64,000 bases of DNA from Vibrio maritimus. Its GTDB lineage: Bacteria > Pseudomonadota > Gammaproteobacteria > Enterobacterales > Vibrionaceae. Each line of letters opens with the position of its first letter. Positions within the stretch are counted from its first letter, which is position 1. Shown here in pieces: positions 32,876-41,999 of this stretch. Location of the stretch: positions 434,001 to 498,000 of the forward strand of contig NZ_CP090438.1 in assembly GCF_021441885.1 (NCBI RefSeq). The letters run 5' to 3'. The translations under genes were made by a program, and so were the position numbers. The notes under the pieces are model-generated. The model searched no databases, was not told the origin of the DNA, and saw nothing but the letters and a program-made list of their open reading frames with translations.

Positions 32876-33787
32876 CTAATTTTCCATTGGTACGATTGGA
32901 AGGCAAATCTCAATCACCCATGGTGATGAAGGGTCGTCTAGGTCAAATTTTTCAAAGGTTTCAAAGCCTGGTAAGCCTGAAAGCGTATATCCGCTATAGG
33001 GCAGCCAAGAGGTGATCAAATCATCCCAAGGCTTCTCAAGATCACCGTTGGTGATTTCACATTGATATACCGCACAAGTTGAAGCAGGAAATGACTGAAT
33101 ATGTAGTAACTCGGGTAGGGTGACTGTATTGGGGCATTCGACTCCAATATCATAACGACACCTTGTCGTCTCGGTGATCTCTGGGTTATCCCAGGCTATA
33201 CCTATTGGTTTCGTTACCTCTATTTGTGCCGCTTTCAATATCTCTTGGAGTTGAGTCATGTACGCGCGTGTGGAATCCGAATGGTAAGGACCGAGAAAGC
33301 GAGTGTAGGCTAGGCTGAACTTGGGGCGGTTGATAAGTTGAACATTCAGTTGTGAATCGGAAAGATTAGCTTCGTCGGGCTGCTGGAGCTTTATGTTGTT
33401 TCGCAGGATAGCTAGGCTCTCCACATGGTTTTTTCTATGCTTGAAAAAGCTAGGAGGCTGACCAAATTGCTTAGTGAACTGCTTTGTGAAATTTTGAGCA
33501 CTGGAAAAACCAAACTCTAGAGCGAGATCAGTAATATTGATATTAGCGTCGAGAACTAGCTGATTAGCGGCTTTCTCTAACCTTGTCCGTCGCGTGAAAT
33601 CGGCTACCGTCTCACCCGCGAAAGCTTTAAATAAACGGTGGAAATGGTACTTAGAAAAGTGGGCACTACGCGCTATATCTTCTAGTGATAGATTGTCCTT
33701 TGCATGTTCACTGATAAAGTTCATCGCCGTAAAAATACGCCGCTGATACTCATTACACCTGCTATCCTTGGTTATCATTGTGGACAC
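32876..33787 (-). CDS. AraC-family regulator with GyrI-like effector domain
   Basis: A 303-aa regulator. The N-terminal AraC double helix-turn-helix (about 15-115) has HFSKYHFHRLFKAFAGE and GFSSAQNFTKQFTKQFG. The C-terminal GyrI-like small-molecule-binding domain (about 145-300) has NRPKFSLAYTRFLGPY and a C-terminal ICLPI. This domain order (Rob/SAV-type) is common in drug- and stress-response regulators. I use the GTG start at 33787 because GGAG lies 5 nt before it; the ATG three codons later has poor spacing. It precedes the NmrA-like gene in the same direction. Confidence 0.88.
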   Translation of the reverse strand: MSTMITKDSRCNEYQRRIFTAMNFISEHAKDNLSLEDIARSAHFSKYHFHRLFKAFAGETVADFTRRTRLEKAANQLVLDANINITDLALEFGFSSAQNFTKQFTKQFGQPPSFFKHRKNHVESLAILRNNIKLQQPDEANLSDSQLNVQLINRPKFSLAYTRFLGPYHSDSTRAYMTQLQEILKAAQIEVTKPIGIAWDNPEITETTRCRYDIGVECPNTVTLPELLHIQSFPASTCAVYQCEITNGDLEKPWDDLITSWLPYSGYTLSGLPGFETFEKFDLDDPSSPWVIEICLPIVPMEN

Positions 33788-33920
33788 TTAAGCTCCTTGT
33801 CCCTATTGCTAAGAGAACGGAGTGTAGCATTGGTACAAAGAATTAAGAAGTTGGTAGCAGCCTACGCTTACTGTTTGTTGAGCAAGCAATTTATTATGGA
33901 AGAGAGTGGGATGAAATGAC

Positions 33921-33951
33921 AAAAGGCGCATAGATTTCTCTATGCGCCTTT
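33921..33951 (-). terminator. Terminator of the tRNA-Ile2 transcript
   Basis: AAAGGCGCATAGA and TCTATGCGCCTTT form a 13-bp stem just after the tRNA 3' end (minus strand), followed by TTGTC. Confidence 0.75.
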
Positions 33952-33958
33952 CTAAATT

Positions 33959-34034
33959 TGGTGGCCCCTCGCAGACTTGAACTGCGGACCAATCGATTAT
34001 GAGTCGACTGCTCTAACCACTGAGCTAAGGGGCC
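33959..34034 (-). tRNA. tRNA-Ile2 (anticodon CAU, read as lysidine-AU)
   Basis: A 76-nt cloverleaf with GGCCCCT/AGGGGCC acceptor stem, A73 and an encoded CCA. The D arm is TTAGCTCAGTGGTTAGAGCA, the anticodon loop CTCATAA, and the T arm contains GTTCAAGTC. The sequence is nearly that of E. coli ileX, which also lies near rpoD. So this CAU tRNA is isoleucine tRNA (C34 modified by TilS to read AUA), not methionine. It lies about 100 bp beyond the rpoD terminator. Confidence 0.93.
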
Positions 34035-34130
34035 AATAGGTGGATGATTATAGGGGAAGGTAGGGCGAGTGTCTAGATGCAGTAGGGGCTAATTGCGCTT
34101 GCTTTTTAGTCACTTAAACCTTGCAGATAC

Positions 34131-34161
34131 AAAAAAGGTGAGCCAGTGCTCACCTTTTTGT
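34131..34161 (-). terminator. Terminator of rpoD
   Basis: AAAAAGGTGAGC, loop CAGT, GCTCACCTTTTT. It has T-runs on both strands and lies 16 bp after the rpoD stop. Confidence 0.93.
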
Positions 34162-34176
34162 TAAAGCTTGATGCGA

Positions 34177-36030
34177 TTACTCGTCAAGGAAGCTGCGCAG
34201 CGTTTCTGAGCGGCTTGGGTGACGAAGCTTACGCAGAGCTTTTGCTTCGATCTGACGGATACGCTCACGCGTTACGTCGAACTGCTTACCAACCTCTTCT
34301 AGAGTGTGGTCAGTGTTCATATCAATACCAAAGCGCATACGAAGTACTTTTGCTTCACGAGGCGTTAGACCAGCTAGTACGTCTTTCGTTGCAACACGTA
34401 GACTTGTCATCGTTGCTGAGTCTACTGGTAGCTCTAGCGTTGTATCTTCGATGAAATCACCTAGATGCGAATCTTCGTCGTCACCGATTGGTGTCTCCAT
34501 AGAGATTGGCTCTTTAGCGATCTTAAGTACTTTGCGGATCTTATCTTCAGGCATTTGCATACGCTCTGCCAATTCTTCAGGAAGTGGCTCACGGCCCATT
34601 TCTTGAAGCATTTGACGAGAGATACGGTTTAGCTTGTTGATAGTCTCGATCATGTGTACTGGGATACGGATGGTACGAGCTTGGTCAGCGATTGAACGCG
34701 TGATAGCCTGACGGATCCACCATGTTGCGTAAGTCGAGAACTTGTAACCGCGACGGTATTCAAACTTATCTACCGCTTTCATCAGACCGATGTTACCTTC
34801 TTGGATAAGATCCAAGAACTGTAGACCACGGTTGGTGTACTTCTTCGCGATAGAGATAACAAGACGTAAGTTCGCTTCAACCATCTCTTTCTTCGCACGG
34901 CGAGCTTTCGCTTCACCGATAGACATGCGACGGCTGATGTCTTTGATGTTTTGTACAGAAAGCGAAGTTTCTTCTTCGATGATGTCCAGTTTCTGGATAG
35001 AGCGACGGATATCATCTTCGTAACGCTTGATCTTTTCTGCGTACGGCTTATCAGAAGCAAGAACTTCGTCTAGCCACGCATCACTTGATTCGTTACCTGT
35101 GAACAGCGCGATGAACGATTTCTTCGGCATTTTGCCGTACTCTACCGCTTGACGCATGATCAGGCGCTCTTGAGTACGTACGCGGTCCATAGACGTGCGT
35201 AGTTCGTTCACAAGGTGATCGAACTGCTTAGGCGTTAGACGGAACTCACGGAACACTTCTTGTACTAGTTCATGCGACTTAGCCACTTGTGGGCTGTCGT
35301 AGCCGAATTCGTTTACGGCTAACTGAAGATCTTGGTAGGTGTTACGAAGCGCAGTGAATTTTTCAAGAGCAAGCTCAGGGTCGATACCTGTATCTTCCTC
35401 TTCTTCGCTCTCTGAATCGTCTTCTTCTTCGACGTCTTCATCATCTTCGTCTTCAAGATCTGCTTCAGACAGTTCGGAACCGATATGTGTAGCAGTAGGT
35501 GCCGCTGTTTCTTCTTCGTTTGGATCAACAAAGCCAGTGATAACGTCAGTTAAGCGAAGTTCTTCCGCCTGCACCTTATCAAACTGTTCAAGAATGTATG
35601 GGATGGTACCTGGGTATTCTGCCACTGAGCTTTGAACTTGGTTGATACCGTCTTCAATGCGTTTAGCAATGTCAATCTCGCCTTCGCGAGTCAATAGCTC
35701 AACAGTACCCATCTCACGCATGTACATGCGGACAGGATCAGTAGTACGACCGATTTCACTTTCAACGCTAGAAAGTGCAGCTGCAGCGGCTTCGGCTGCA
35801 TCTTCATCAGTAATGTTGTTGTCATCATTCAGAGCAAGATCATCAGCATCAGGAGCAGTCTCTACTACCTTAATACCCATGTCATTAATCATCTGAATAA
35901 TATCTTCTACCTGTTCTGAATCGACGATTTCTTCAGGTAGGTGGTCATTTACTTCTGCGTAGGTCAGATAGCCTTGTTCCTTGCCCTTAATGACAAGTAG
36001 CTTCAGCTGTGACTGCGGATTTTGGTCCAT
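34177..36030 (-). CDS. rpoD: RNA polymerase primary sigma factor sigma-70
   Basis: A 617-aa sigma-70, the normal size. Region 1.1 is at about 1-80. The non-conserved region contains a very acidic stretch (about residues 185-216). The core 2.1-2.4 includes YKFSTYATWWIRQAITRSIA, and region 3 follows. The 4.2 helix-turn-helix TLEEVGKQFDVTRERIRQIE is near the C-terminus. It is the last gene of the rpsU-yqeY-dnaG-rpoD macromolecular synthesis operon and is 100 bp after dnaG. That gap may hold an internal heat-shock-type promoter as in E. coli, but I could not identify one. Confidence 0.98.
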   Translation of the reverse strand: MDQNPQSQLKLLVIKGKEQGYLTYAEVNDHLPEEIVDSEQVEDIIQMINDMGIKVVETAPDADDLALNDDNNITDEDAAEAAAAALSSVESEIGRTTDPVRMYMREMGTVELLTREGEIDIAKRIEDGINQVQSSVAEYPGTIPYILEQFDKVQAEELRLTDVITGFVDPNEEETAAPTATHIGSELSEADLEDEDDEDVEEEDDSESEEEEDTGIDPELALEKFTALRNTYQDLQLAVNEFGYDSPQVAKSHELVQEVFREFRLTPKQFDHLVNELRTSMDRVRTQERLIMRQAVEYGKMPKKSFIALFTGNESSDAWLDEVLASDKPYAEKIKRYEDDIRRSIQKLDIIEEETSLSVQNIKDISRRMSIGEAKARRAKKEMVEANLRLVISIAKKYTNRGLQFLDLIQEGNIGLMKAVDKFEYRRGYKFSTYATWWIRQAITRSIADQARTIRIPVHMIETINKLNRISRQMLQEMGREPLPEELAERMQMPEDKIRKVLKIAKEPISMETPIGDDEDSHLGDFIEDTTLELPVDSATMTSLRVATKDVLAGLTPREAKVLRMRFGIDMNTDHTLEEVGKQFDVTRERIRQIEAKALRKLRHPSRSETLRSFLDE

Positions 36031-36130
36031 AGACGATATCCAACTTAAGATCTGGTGAAGGAATTTTAGTATGCGAAATGCAAACCACTAATATTAACAA
36101 ATTTATTCGTTGCTGACTAACTGAATTGGG

Positions 36131-37897
36131 TTACGCTTTTAAGTCTAGCATCAAGGCTAGCAGCTCCCGTTTTTCTTCGACTGATAAGCCGACACTTCTT
36201 TCTTTGGCCTGCAGGTTTTCAATTTGCTTTTCAATGCATTGGGATAAAATTTTGTCCAATGAATCGATAAATACGTCTTCTTGGTTGTCGTCGTCAAGTG
36301 GAATGACCCAACTTGCGAGACGAGACAGAAGTGCCTCATTACTACTTCCACGCCATTGTTCTAATAGCTGGCCTGTAGTCATATGGGGATGTGCTTGACA
36401 TTTATCAACCACTTCCACAAATAAATTCAGCCCAGGCAGTGACAAATCTCTCACTGTGGACAAATCAGGTACCATTTCAGCATAGCTCGGATTTTGTAAA
36501 AGGAGAGCTATGACTTCACGCATTGGTGTGCGTTTAATCTCTTTATGAGGCTGAGCTCGCGTTTCTTGCTGACCTTGCTTATCGATAAGCTGTTGCAGTT
36601 GTCTTTCATCGACAAGACCCAGTTTACGCCCTAGAAGCTCCCTCAAGTATAGTCGCAATGTGCCGCCGGGCACTTTGTCGATCAATGGAACCGCTAGAGT
36701 GCTAAGCTTTGCCATCCCTTCTTTCGTGCGGGTATCGACCTGCTGCATGAGTGAGGAAAACATAAACTCAGATAATGGCATGGCATTTTGCACTTCGGCT
36801 TCGAACGCTTCTTTGCCGTTTTGGCGAATGAATGAATCCGGGTCTTCGCCGTCTGGCAAGAACATGAATTTAAGCTGCCTACCATCATTTAAGTAAGGCA
36901 GAGCATTCTCCATTGCGCGCCAAGCAGCATCTCGACCCGCTCGGTCACCATCGTAACAGCACACGACTGTACTGGTTTGGCGAAACAGTACCTGAAGGTG
37001 ATCACCTGTTGTTGACGTACCCAAAGAGGCGACAGAGTAGTCAACGCCATATTGTGCCAGTGCGACGACGTCCATATAGCCTTCTACGACAAGAACCTGT
37101 GGTGGCTCACGATAGGCTTGCAGCACTTCGTAAAGGCCATAAAGCTCTTTACCTTTATGGAAGATTGGCGTTTCAGGAGAGTTTAGGTACTTGGGCGTAC
37201 CATCGCCTAAAACACGTCCACCAAAGCCAATCACACGACCACGTCGGTCACGAATAGGGAACATGATACGACCTCTAAAGCGGTCATATCGGTTACCCTT
37301 GTCGTTTTCTATCAACATACCACCAGACACCAACATGTCTTGAGTGGCTTTTTGTTGACCGAAGTTCTTACGCACGCTATCCCATTCATCTGGGACGTAG
37401 CCAATGCCAAACTTCTGAACAATCTCTCCAGAGAGCCCACGGCCCTTTAGATACTCTATAGCGACTTTGTTTGCAGAAACTTTAAGCTGATCTCGGTAGT
37501 ATTGACCTATGGTCCCCATCAGATCATAGAGAGATCGTTTCTGTTCGCTACTAGCGGTAGGTCCTTTGGAGAAATTACCCGATTGCCCACTGCGCTGTTC
37601 TCTTGGAACATCCAACCCTAATGATGAAGCTAACTCTTCAATCGCTTCAACAAACTCGAGGCGTTCATACTCCATGAGAAAGTCGATAGCATTGCCGTGT
37701 ACGCCACAGCCAAAGCAATGATAGAACTGCTTTTCTTGGCTTACGCTGAAAGAAGGGGTTTTTTCGTTATGGAATGGGCAGCAAGCACCGTAGTTCTTAC
37801 CTTGTTTCTTCAGTTTTACGCGTGCGTCAATGACGTCGACAATATCAAGTCGAGCGAGTAAGTCATCGATAAAGCTACGAGGGATGATTCCTGCCAT
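36131..37897 (-). CDS. dnaG: DNA primase
   Basis: A 588-aa primase that makes RNA primers at the replication fork. The N-terminal CHC2 zinc-binding domain has CCPFHNEKTPSF and YHCFGCG (about 40-64). The TOPRIM catalytic core has VVEGYMDV and CCYDGDRAGRDA (about 265-315). The C-terminal helicase-binding domain is at about 430-588. It lies between yqeY and rpoD in the macromolecular synthesis operon. A strong hairpin before it (37925-37961) probably limits read-through from rpsU, keeping primase scarce, as the terminator between rpsU and dnaG does in E. coli. Confidence 0.97.
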   Translation of the reverse strand: MAGIIPRSFIDDLLARLDIVDVIDARVKLKKQGKNYGACCPFHNEKTPSFSVSQEKQFYHCFGCGVHGNAIDFLMEYERLEFVEAIEELASSLGLDVPREQRSGQSGNFSKGPTASSEQKRSLYDLMGTIGQYYRDQLKVSANKVAIEYLKGRGLSGEIVQKFGIGYVPDEWDSVRKNFGQQKATQDMLVSGGMLIENDKGNRYDRFRGRIMFPIRDRRGRVIGFGGRVLGDGTPKYLNSPETPIFHKGKELYGLYEVLQAYREPPQVLVVEGYMDVVALAQYGVDYSVASLGTSTTGDHLQVLFRQTSTVVCCYDGDRAGRDAAWRAMENALPYLNDGRQLKFMFLPDGEDPDSFIRQNGKEAFEAEVQNAMPLSEFMFSSLMQQVDTRTKEGMAKLSTLAVPLIDKVPGGTLRLYLRELLGRKLGLVDERQLQQLIDKQGQQETRAQPHKEIKRTPMREVIALLLQNPSYAEMVPDLSTVRDLSLPGLNLFVEVVDKCQAHPHMTTGQLLEQWRGSSNEALLSRLASWVIPLDDDNQEDVFIDSLDKILSQCIEKQIENLQAKERSVGLSVEEKRELLALMLDLKA

Positions 37898-37924
37898 AAA
37901 ACCTTTTTACAAGAGAGAGATACA

Positions 37925-37961
37925 AACAAGCCGTGCGTTCCAAAGGATAGCACGGCTTGTT
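37925..37961 (-). terminator. Attenuating terminator upstream of dnaG
   Basis: AACAAGCCGTGC and GCACGGCTTGTT form a perfect 12-bp stem with a 13-nt loop between yqeY and dnaG. Few T's follow, so it is probably partial. Confidence 0.75.
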
Positions 37962-37979
37962 GCAATTTTGGTTGAGTAA

Positions 37980-38423
37980 TTAAGCGAGTTTAGAGCGAAC
38001 TAAACCACTTACTTTACCCATATCTGCACGACCTTGAATTTGTGGCTTAAGCACACCCATTACCTTACCCATGTCTTGCATGCCCGCAGCACCAGATTCT
38101 GCAATTGCACTGTCAATCAGTGCAGCGACTTCATCATCAGTCAGCGGTTGAGGCATAAAATCCTCAAGTACGGCAATTTCAGCTTGCTCAGCTTCAGCGA
38201 GATCTTGACGACCAGCTGCTTCAAATTGCGTAACAGAATCGCGACGTTGTTTAACCATTTTAGTCAGCACAGCAAGAATGTCGTCTTCGCCCAGAGTAAT
38301 CTGTTCGTCGACTTCACGTTGCTTAACGGCTGCTAGAGCTAAACGAATAGTGCCAAGGCGCGCTTTGTCCTTGGCTTTCATCGCTAATTTTTGCTCTTCT
38401 TTGAGTTTATCAATCAGAGCCAT
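37980..38423 (-). CDS. yqeY: GatB/YqeY domain protein
   Basis: A 147-aa protein of the YqeY family, starting MALIDKLKEEQKLAMKAKDK and ending in GRADMGKVSGLVRSKL. It shares its fold with the tRNA-binding tail of the GatB subunit of aspartyl/glutamyl-tRNA amidotransferase; the cellular role is not settled. It is inserted between rpsU and dnaG, 27 bp after rpsU. This arrangement is common in Vibrio and many other bacteria but absent from E. coli. Confidence 0.9.
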   Translation of the reverse strand: MALIDKLKEEQKLAMKAKDKARLGTIRLALAAVKQREVDEQITLGEDDILAVLTKMVKQRRDSVTQFEAAGRQDLAEAEQAEIAVLEDFMPQPLTDDEVAALIDSAIAESGAAGMQDMGKVMGVLKPQIQGRADMGKVSGLVRSKLA

Positions 38424-38450
38424 AACTAAAATCCTATTTGGACCTAGTTA

Positions 38451-38666
38451 TTAGTACAGGCGAACGCGACGAGCGTTTTCGCGAGCTAGCTTCTTAGCGT
38501 GACGCTTTTGAGCTGCTGCTTTAGCGCGTTTGCGAACTGTAGTTGGTTTTTCATAGTGCTCACGACGACGCACTTCAGAAAGGATACCTGCTTTTTCGCA
38601 AGAGCGCTTGAAACGACGTAGTGCAACGTCGAACGGTTCGTTTTCACGTACTTTAACTACTGGCAT
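38451..38666 (-). CDS. rpsU: Small ribosomal subunit protein bS21
   Basis: A 71-aa basic protein identical in layout to S21: [20 protein letters not shown], then a Lys/Arg-rich tail ending ARRVRLY. It helps the 30S subunit in initiation. It is the first gene of the macromolecular synthesis operon. AGGTGAAAGGC precedes the ATG. It is divergent from tsaD, with 241 bp between. I looked for a LexA box like that of the E. coli operon and found none. Confidence 0.98.
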
Positions 38667-38907
38667 ATGCCTTTCACCTCAGGGGTTAACTGTTCATTAA
38701 TGCTGGCGCTTGTTGGTTAGTACTAAGAACTCTCAATGGAACTCTCTGTTCTAAGCGTAAAACCAGCTAGATCAAAAATGGTGCGGAATTTTAATCCGAT
38801 CACATGCCCTTTGTAAAGTACTTTGTCGTCTATCTCTTGTACAAAATTTGTTTGCGAGCTCATGACGAGGTAATATTGCGCCAATTTCGAAATATGTCGA
38901 GAACAAT

Positions 38908-39927
38908 ATGCGCATTCTAGGTATTGAAACCTCTTGTGATGAAACAGGCATCGCAATCTATGATGATGAAAAAGGACTGCTGTCTCATCAACTATATAGC
39001 CAGGTAAAACTGCACGCTGATTACGGCGGTGTTGTCCCTGAATTGGCGTCACGTGATCACGTGAAGAAAACGATCCCGTTGATCAAAGCAGCATTAGCAG
39101 AAGCGAATCTGACACCAAAAGATATTGACGGTGTGGCCTATACCGCTGGTCCAGGTCTGGTGGGTGCGCTGCTGGTTGGTACGACGATTGGACGCAGCAT
39201 GGCTTACGCGTGGGGTGTGCCTGCTGTGCCGGTGCATCATATGGAAGGACACTTGCTGGCACCAATGCTGGAAGACAATCCACCACCATTCCCATTTATC
39301 GCTCTGTTGGTCTCAGGCGGACACAGCATGATCGTTGAAGTAAAAGGCATTGGTGAGTATCAGATCCTTGGTGAGTCTATTGATGATGCCGCTGGCGAAG
39401 CATTTGACAAGACGGCGAAACTGATGGGCCTTGATTACCCGGGTGGGCCGCTGCTTTCTAAGCTTGCAGACAAAGGCACGCCAGGTCGCTTTAAGTTCCC
39501 ACGTCCAATGACGGATCGTCCGGGTCTTGATATGAGCTTTTCGGGTCTTAAAACGTTTGCAGCGAATACCATTGCGGCGAACGATGATAGTGAGCAGACG
39601 CGCGCAGACATTGCTTACGCATTCCAAGAGGCGGTGTGTGAAACTCTAGCAATCAAATGTAAGCGTGCCCTAAAGCAAACGGGTATGAAGCGTATCGTTA
39701 TCGCGGGTGGTGTGAGTGCTAACCGTTTCTTGCGTAAAGAGCTAGAGGCGCTGGCGAGCAAAATCGGTGGTGAGGTCTATTACCCACGCACTGAGTTTTG
39801 TACTGACAATGGGGCGATGATTGCTTATGCGGGCATGCAGCGACTTAAAAATGGTGAAGCGGCCGAACTTTCGGTTGAGGCGACGCCACGCTGGCCAATT
39901 GATCAGCTAAGTCCGATAAAAGGTTAA
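38908..39927 (+). CDS. tsaD: tRNA N6-threonylcarbamoyladenosine transferase
   Basis: A 339-aa ASKHA-fold protein of the Kae1/TsaD family. It transfers the threonylcarbamoyl group to A37 of ANN-reading tRNAs together with TsaB, TsaE and the TsaC/Sua5 product. Landmarks are the N-terminus MRILGIETSCDETGIAIYD, the metal-binding HMEGH (HxxxH), ALLVSGGHS, and IAGGVSANRFLR near the C-terminus. It is divergent from rpsU, as in most gammaproteobacteria, and monocistronic with a terminator just after the stop. Confidence 0.97.
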   Translation: MRILGIETSCDETGIAIYDDEKGLLSHQLYSQVKLHADYGGVVPELASRDHVKKTIPLIKAALAEANLTPKDIDGVAYTAGPGLVGALLVGTTIGRSMAYAWGVPAVPVHHMEGHLLAPMLEDNPPPFPFIALLVSGGHSMIVEVKGIGEYQILGESIDDAAGEAFDKTAKLMGLDYPGGPLLSKLADKGTPGRFKFPRPMTDRPGLDMSFSGLKTFAANTIAANDDSEQTRADIAYAFQEAVCETLAIKCKRALKQTGMKRIVIAGGVSANRFLRKELEALASKIGGEVYYPRTEFCTDNGAMIAYAGMQRLKNGEAAELSVEATPRWPIDQLSPIKG

Positions 39928-39931
39928 CAAT

Positions 39932-39957
39932 GAAGGTCACGCAAGTGGCCTTTTTTA
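39932..39957 (+). terminator. Terminator of tsaD
   Basis: AAGGTCAC, loop GCAA, GTGGCCTT followed by T's, 5 bp after the stop. Confidence 0.85.
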
Positions 39958-40056
39958 ATGACATTTCTGCACAAAACTCCTAAAGTCCGAGACTGGCTTA
40001 TCGTGCTACAGTCTTGAATAGCAAAGTAATGGTTATTAATTAGGGAATACGACAAC

Positions 40057-40869
40057 ATGAAGCAGTTTACCGTTGAAGGACAAGTCATGACGTATCAGGA
40101 TGTCGGCGAGGGGCCGGTCGTCCTATTTGGTCACAGCTATTTGTGGGATAGCCAAATGTGGCAGCCGCAAGTAGAAGCGCTGAGTCAGCACTATCGTTGT
40201 ATCGTTCCTGATTTGTGGGCTCATGGACAGTCGCAAGCCGCACCGGCATCAATGAGTAATCTTGCCGATTACGCCAAGCACGTGTTGGCGTTAATGGATG
40301 AGCTTGGGATTGAGACGTTTTCAATCGTCGGTTTGTCGGTTGGCGGCATGTGGGGCTCGGAGTTGACGGCTCTGGCTCCAGCTCGAGTAAAAAGCTTAGT
40401 GTTGATGGATACTTTCGTCGGTTTAGAGCCTGAGGTTGCGCATGCCAAGTATTTTTCAATGCTAGCGACGATCTCTGAGCTTAAGATGGTACCCGCACCC
40501 ATTGTCGACGCGGTTGTGCCGTTGTTTTTTGCCAATAATGCCAAGCAAGATAATACAGAGTTAGTTTCAGGTTTTGAAACCAAACTTGCCGCTTTGTCAG
40601 GTGAGCAGGCAGATCAAGTTGCTCGAATCGGTCGAATGGTGTTTGGTCGTCGTGACCTCTGTGATGAGATTGAGAAGTTTGCATTGCCGACCTTGATTGC
40701 CGTTGGTGCAGAAGATAAGCCTCGTCCAGTGCTTGAGTCTTACCTAATGAATGATCTGATCACTGGAAGCTCGATCAACGTGATCCCTTCTGCAGGTCAT
40801 ATTAGTAACTTAGAGCAGCCAGAGTATGTGACGGGGATGCTGAGTGAGTTTTTATCTCAGCATGCGTAA
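40057..40869 (+). CDS. Alpha/beta hydrolase
   Basis: A 270-aa alpha/beta-hydrolase-fold protein. The nucleophile elbow is GLSVGGMWG (Ser near residue 94). The oxyanion strand is VVLFGHSYLWDSQMW, and the catalytic His lies in IPSAGHISNLEQP near the C-terminus; the acid is probably Asp in GAEDKPRP. It resembles 3-oxoadipate enol-lactonase/MhpC-type enzymes, but no pathway gene is near, so the substrate is unknown. It has no signal peptide. It is monocistronic, ending at a bidirectional terminator shared with plsY. Confidence 0.85.
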   Translation: MKQFTVEGQVMTYQDVGEGPVVLFGHSYLWDSQMWQPQVEALSQHYRCIVPDLWAHGQSQAAPASMSNLADYAKHVLALMDELGIETFSIVGLSVGGMWGSELTALAPARVKSLVLMDTFVGLEPEVAHAKYFSMLATISELKMVPAPIVDAVVPLFFANNAKQDNTELVSGFETKLAALSGEQADQVARIGRMVFGRRDLCDEIEKFALPTLIAVGAEDKPRPVLESYLMNDLITGSSINVIPSAGHISNLEQPEYVTGMLSEFLSQHA

Positions 40870-40890
40870 GCAGCCAACATCGCGTATACA

Positions 40891-40920
40891 GAAAAGAGCA
40901 GCTTAGGCTGCTCTTTTCTA
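40891..40920. terminator. Bidirectional terminator
   Basis: GAAAAGAGCAGC, loop TTAG, GCTGCTCTTTTC between the convergent hydrolase and plsY genes. Confidence 0.9.
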
Positions 40921-40936
40921 TTGGGAAGATAGGTAA

Positions 40937-41533
40937 CTAGGAGGTCTTTTTCTTACCTAGCTTTGGCTCTGTTCCTTCAAATAACCTGCGAATATTTTGA
41001 TGGTGCCTTAATAGGATAAGACAGCTAAGCATGGCAACTGGCAAGGTAAATAGTGGGCGCGCCATCCAGGTATACACAGGGGCCATGAGAACCGTCACTA
41101 TCGCCGCTAAAGAAGAATAGCGAAACAGTGCGGCAACCAATAACCATGTCCCGGTGATGAGCCCGGTCAAATCCCAACCAATGGGTGCGATGGCTCCCAG
41201 CGCTGTTGCCACTCCTTTGCCACCTTTAAAATGGAAGAATAGTGGGTACATATGACCCAAACATGCAGCAATCGCAATGACACCCAACACTACAGCATCG
41301 ATGCCGAGGTAATAGCCACTCCAGACAGGAATCGTCCCTTTCAGCATGTCACAAAGAAGCACGGCAACAGCAGCCCCTTTGCCGCCAGTACGCAGGACAT
41401 TGGTCGCTCCGGGGTTATTGGACCCGACCGTTCTTGGATCGGGCAGTCTGAGTAGACGACAGATCAGTACAGCACTCGACACAGAGCCAAGCAGGTAAGC
41501 TGCAATAATCATAGCGAGTGCTATTGGTGTCAT
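40937..41533 (-). CDS. plsY: Glycerol-3-phosphate acyltransferase PlsY
   Basis: A 198-aa inner-membrane acyltransferase that uses acyl-phosphate to make lysophosphatidate, the first acylation step in phospholipid synthesis. It has five or so helices and the three conserved loops: GSVSSAV near the N-terminus, VGSNNPGATNVLRTGGK, and FKGGKGVATALG. Length is as usual (about 200 aa). It is divergent from folB, as often found in gammaproteobacteria. Confidence 0.96.
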   Translation of the reverse strand: MTPIALAMIIAAYLLGSVSSAVLICRLLRLPDPRTVGSNNPGATNVLRTGGKGAAVAVLLCDMLKGTIPVWSGYYLGIDAVVLGVIAIAACLGHMYPLFFHFKGGKGVATALGAIAPIGWDLTGLITGTWLLVAALFRYSSLAAIVTVLMAPVYTWMARPLFTLPVAMLSCLILLRHHQNIRRLFEGTEPKLGKKKTS

Positions 41534-41639
41534 TGGAACCCTTTTCGCAAGAAATTATCCATAGGGACTGATATCATAACGAAAATAGTACGTTTTTTCC
41601 CGATAAATGGGTATCCGACCTCTAATCAAAGGACAAATC

Positions 41640-41999
41640 ATGGCATTGGATAAAGTATTCATTGAGCAGCTTGAAGTGATCACCACCATTGGTGTGTATG
41701 ACTGGGAACAAGAGATTAAACAAAAGCTTATTCTTGATATTGAAATGGCACATGATAATGCGCCAGCAGGAAAAAGTGATGATGTTGCTGATGCCTTGGA
41801 TTATTCAAAAGTAAGTGAAGCAGTACTCAACCATATCCAGAATGGGCGCTTCCTCCTGGTAGAGCGTGTTGCTGAAGAGGTTGCCGCTATCATTCAAAAT
41901 CAATTCAATGTGCCTTGGGTTAAGATACGTCTTGCTAAACCTGGAGCTGTTCCTCAAGCAAAAAGCGTTGGTGTCGTTATTGAGCGAGGCCACGCATGA
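41640..41999 (+). CDS. folB: Dihydroneopterin aldolase
   Basis: A 119-aa FolB subunit that turns 7,8-dihydroneopterin into 6-hydroxymethyl-dihydropterin and glycolaldehyde in folate synthesis. It has the T-fold pattern with ITTIGVYDWEQEIKQKLILD, the active-site Lys in RLAKPGAV and the neighbouring RVAEEVA. The open frame begins at 41607, but the ATG at 41640 has AAAGGACAAATC before it and gives the family N-terminus MALDKVFIEQLEV. It overlaps folK by 4 nt (ATGA), so the pathway's next enzyme is translationally coupled. Confidence 0.95.
   Translation: MALDKVFIEQLEVITTIGVYDWEQEIKQKLILDIEMAHDNAPAGKSDDVADALDYSKVSEAVLNHIQNGRFLLVERVAEEVAAIIQNQFNVPWVKIRLAKPGAVPQAKSVGVVIERGHA

Noticed and set aside
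33959..34034. tRNA-Met reading because of the CAT anticodon
   Set aside because: The body is nearly that of E. coli ileX (tRNA-Ile2), not of initiator or elongator Met tRNA.
35389..35480. Low-complexity GAA/TCT-rich repeat
   Set aside because: It is the coding sequence of the normal acidic stretch of sigma-70, not a separate repeat element.
38667..38907. Search for a LexA box upstream of rpsU as in E. coli
   Set aside because: No CTG-N10-CAG pattern found on either strand.
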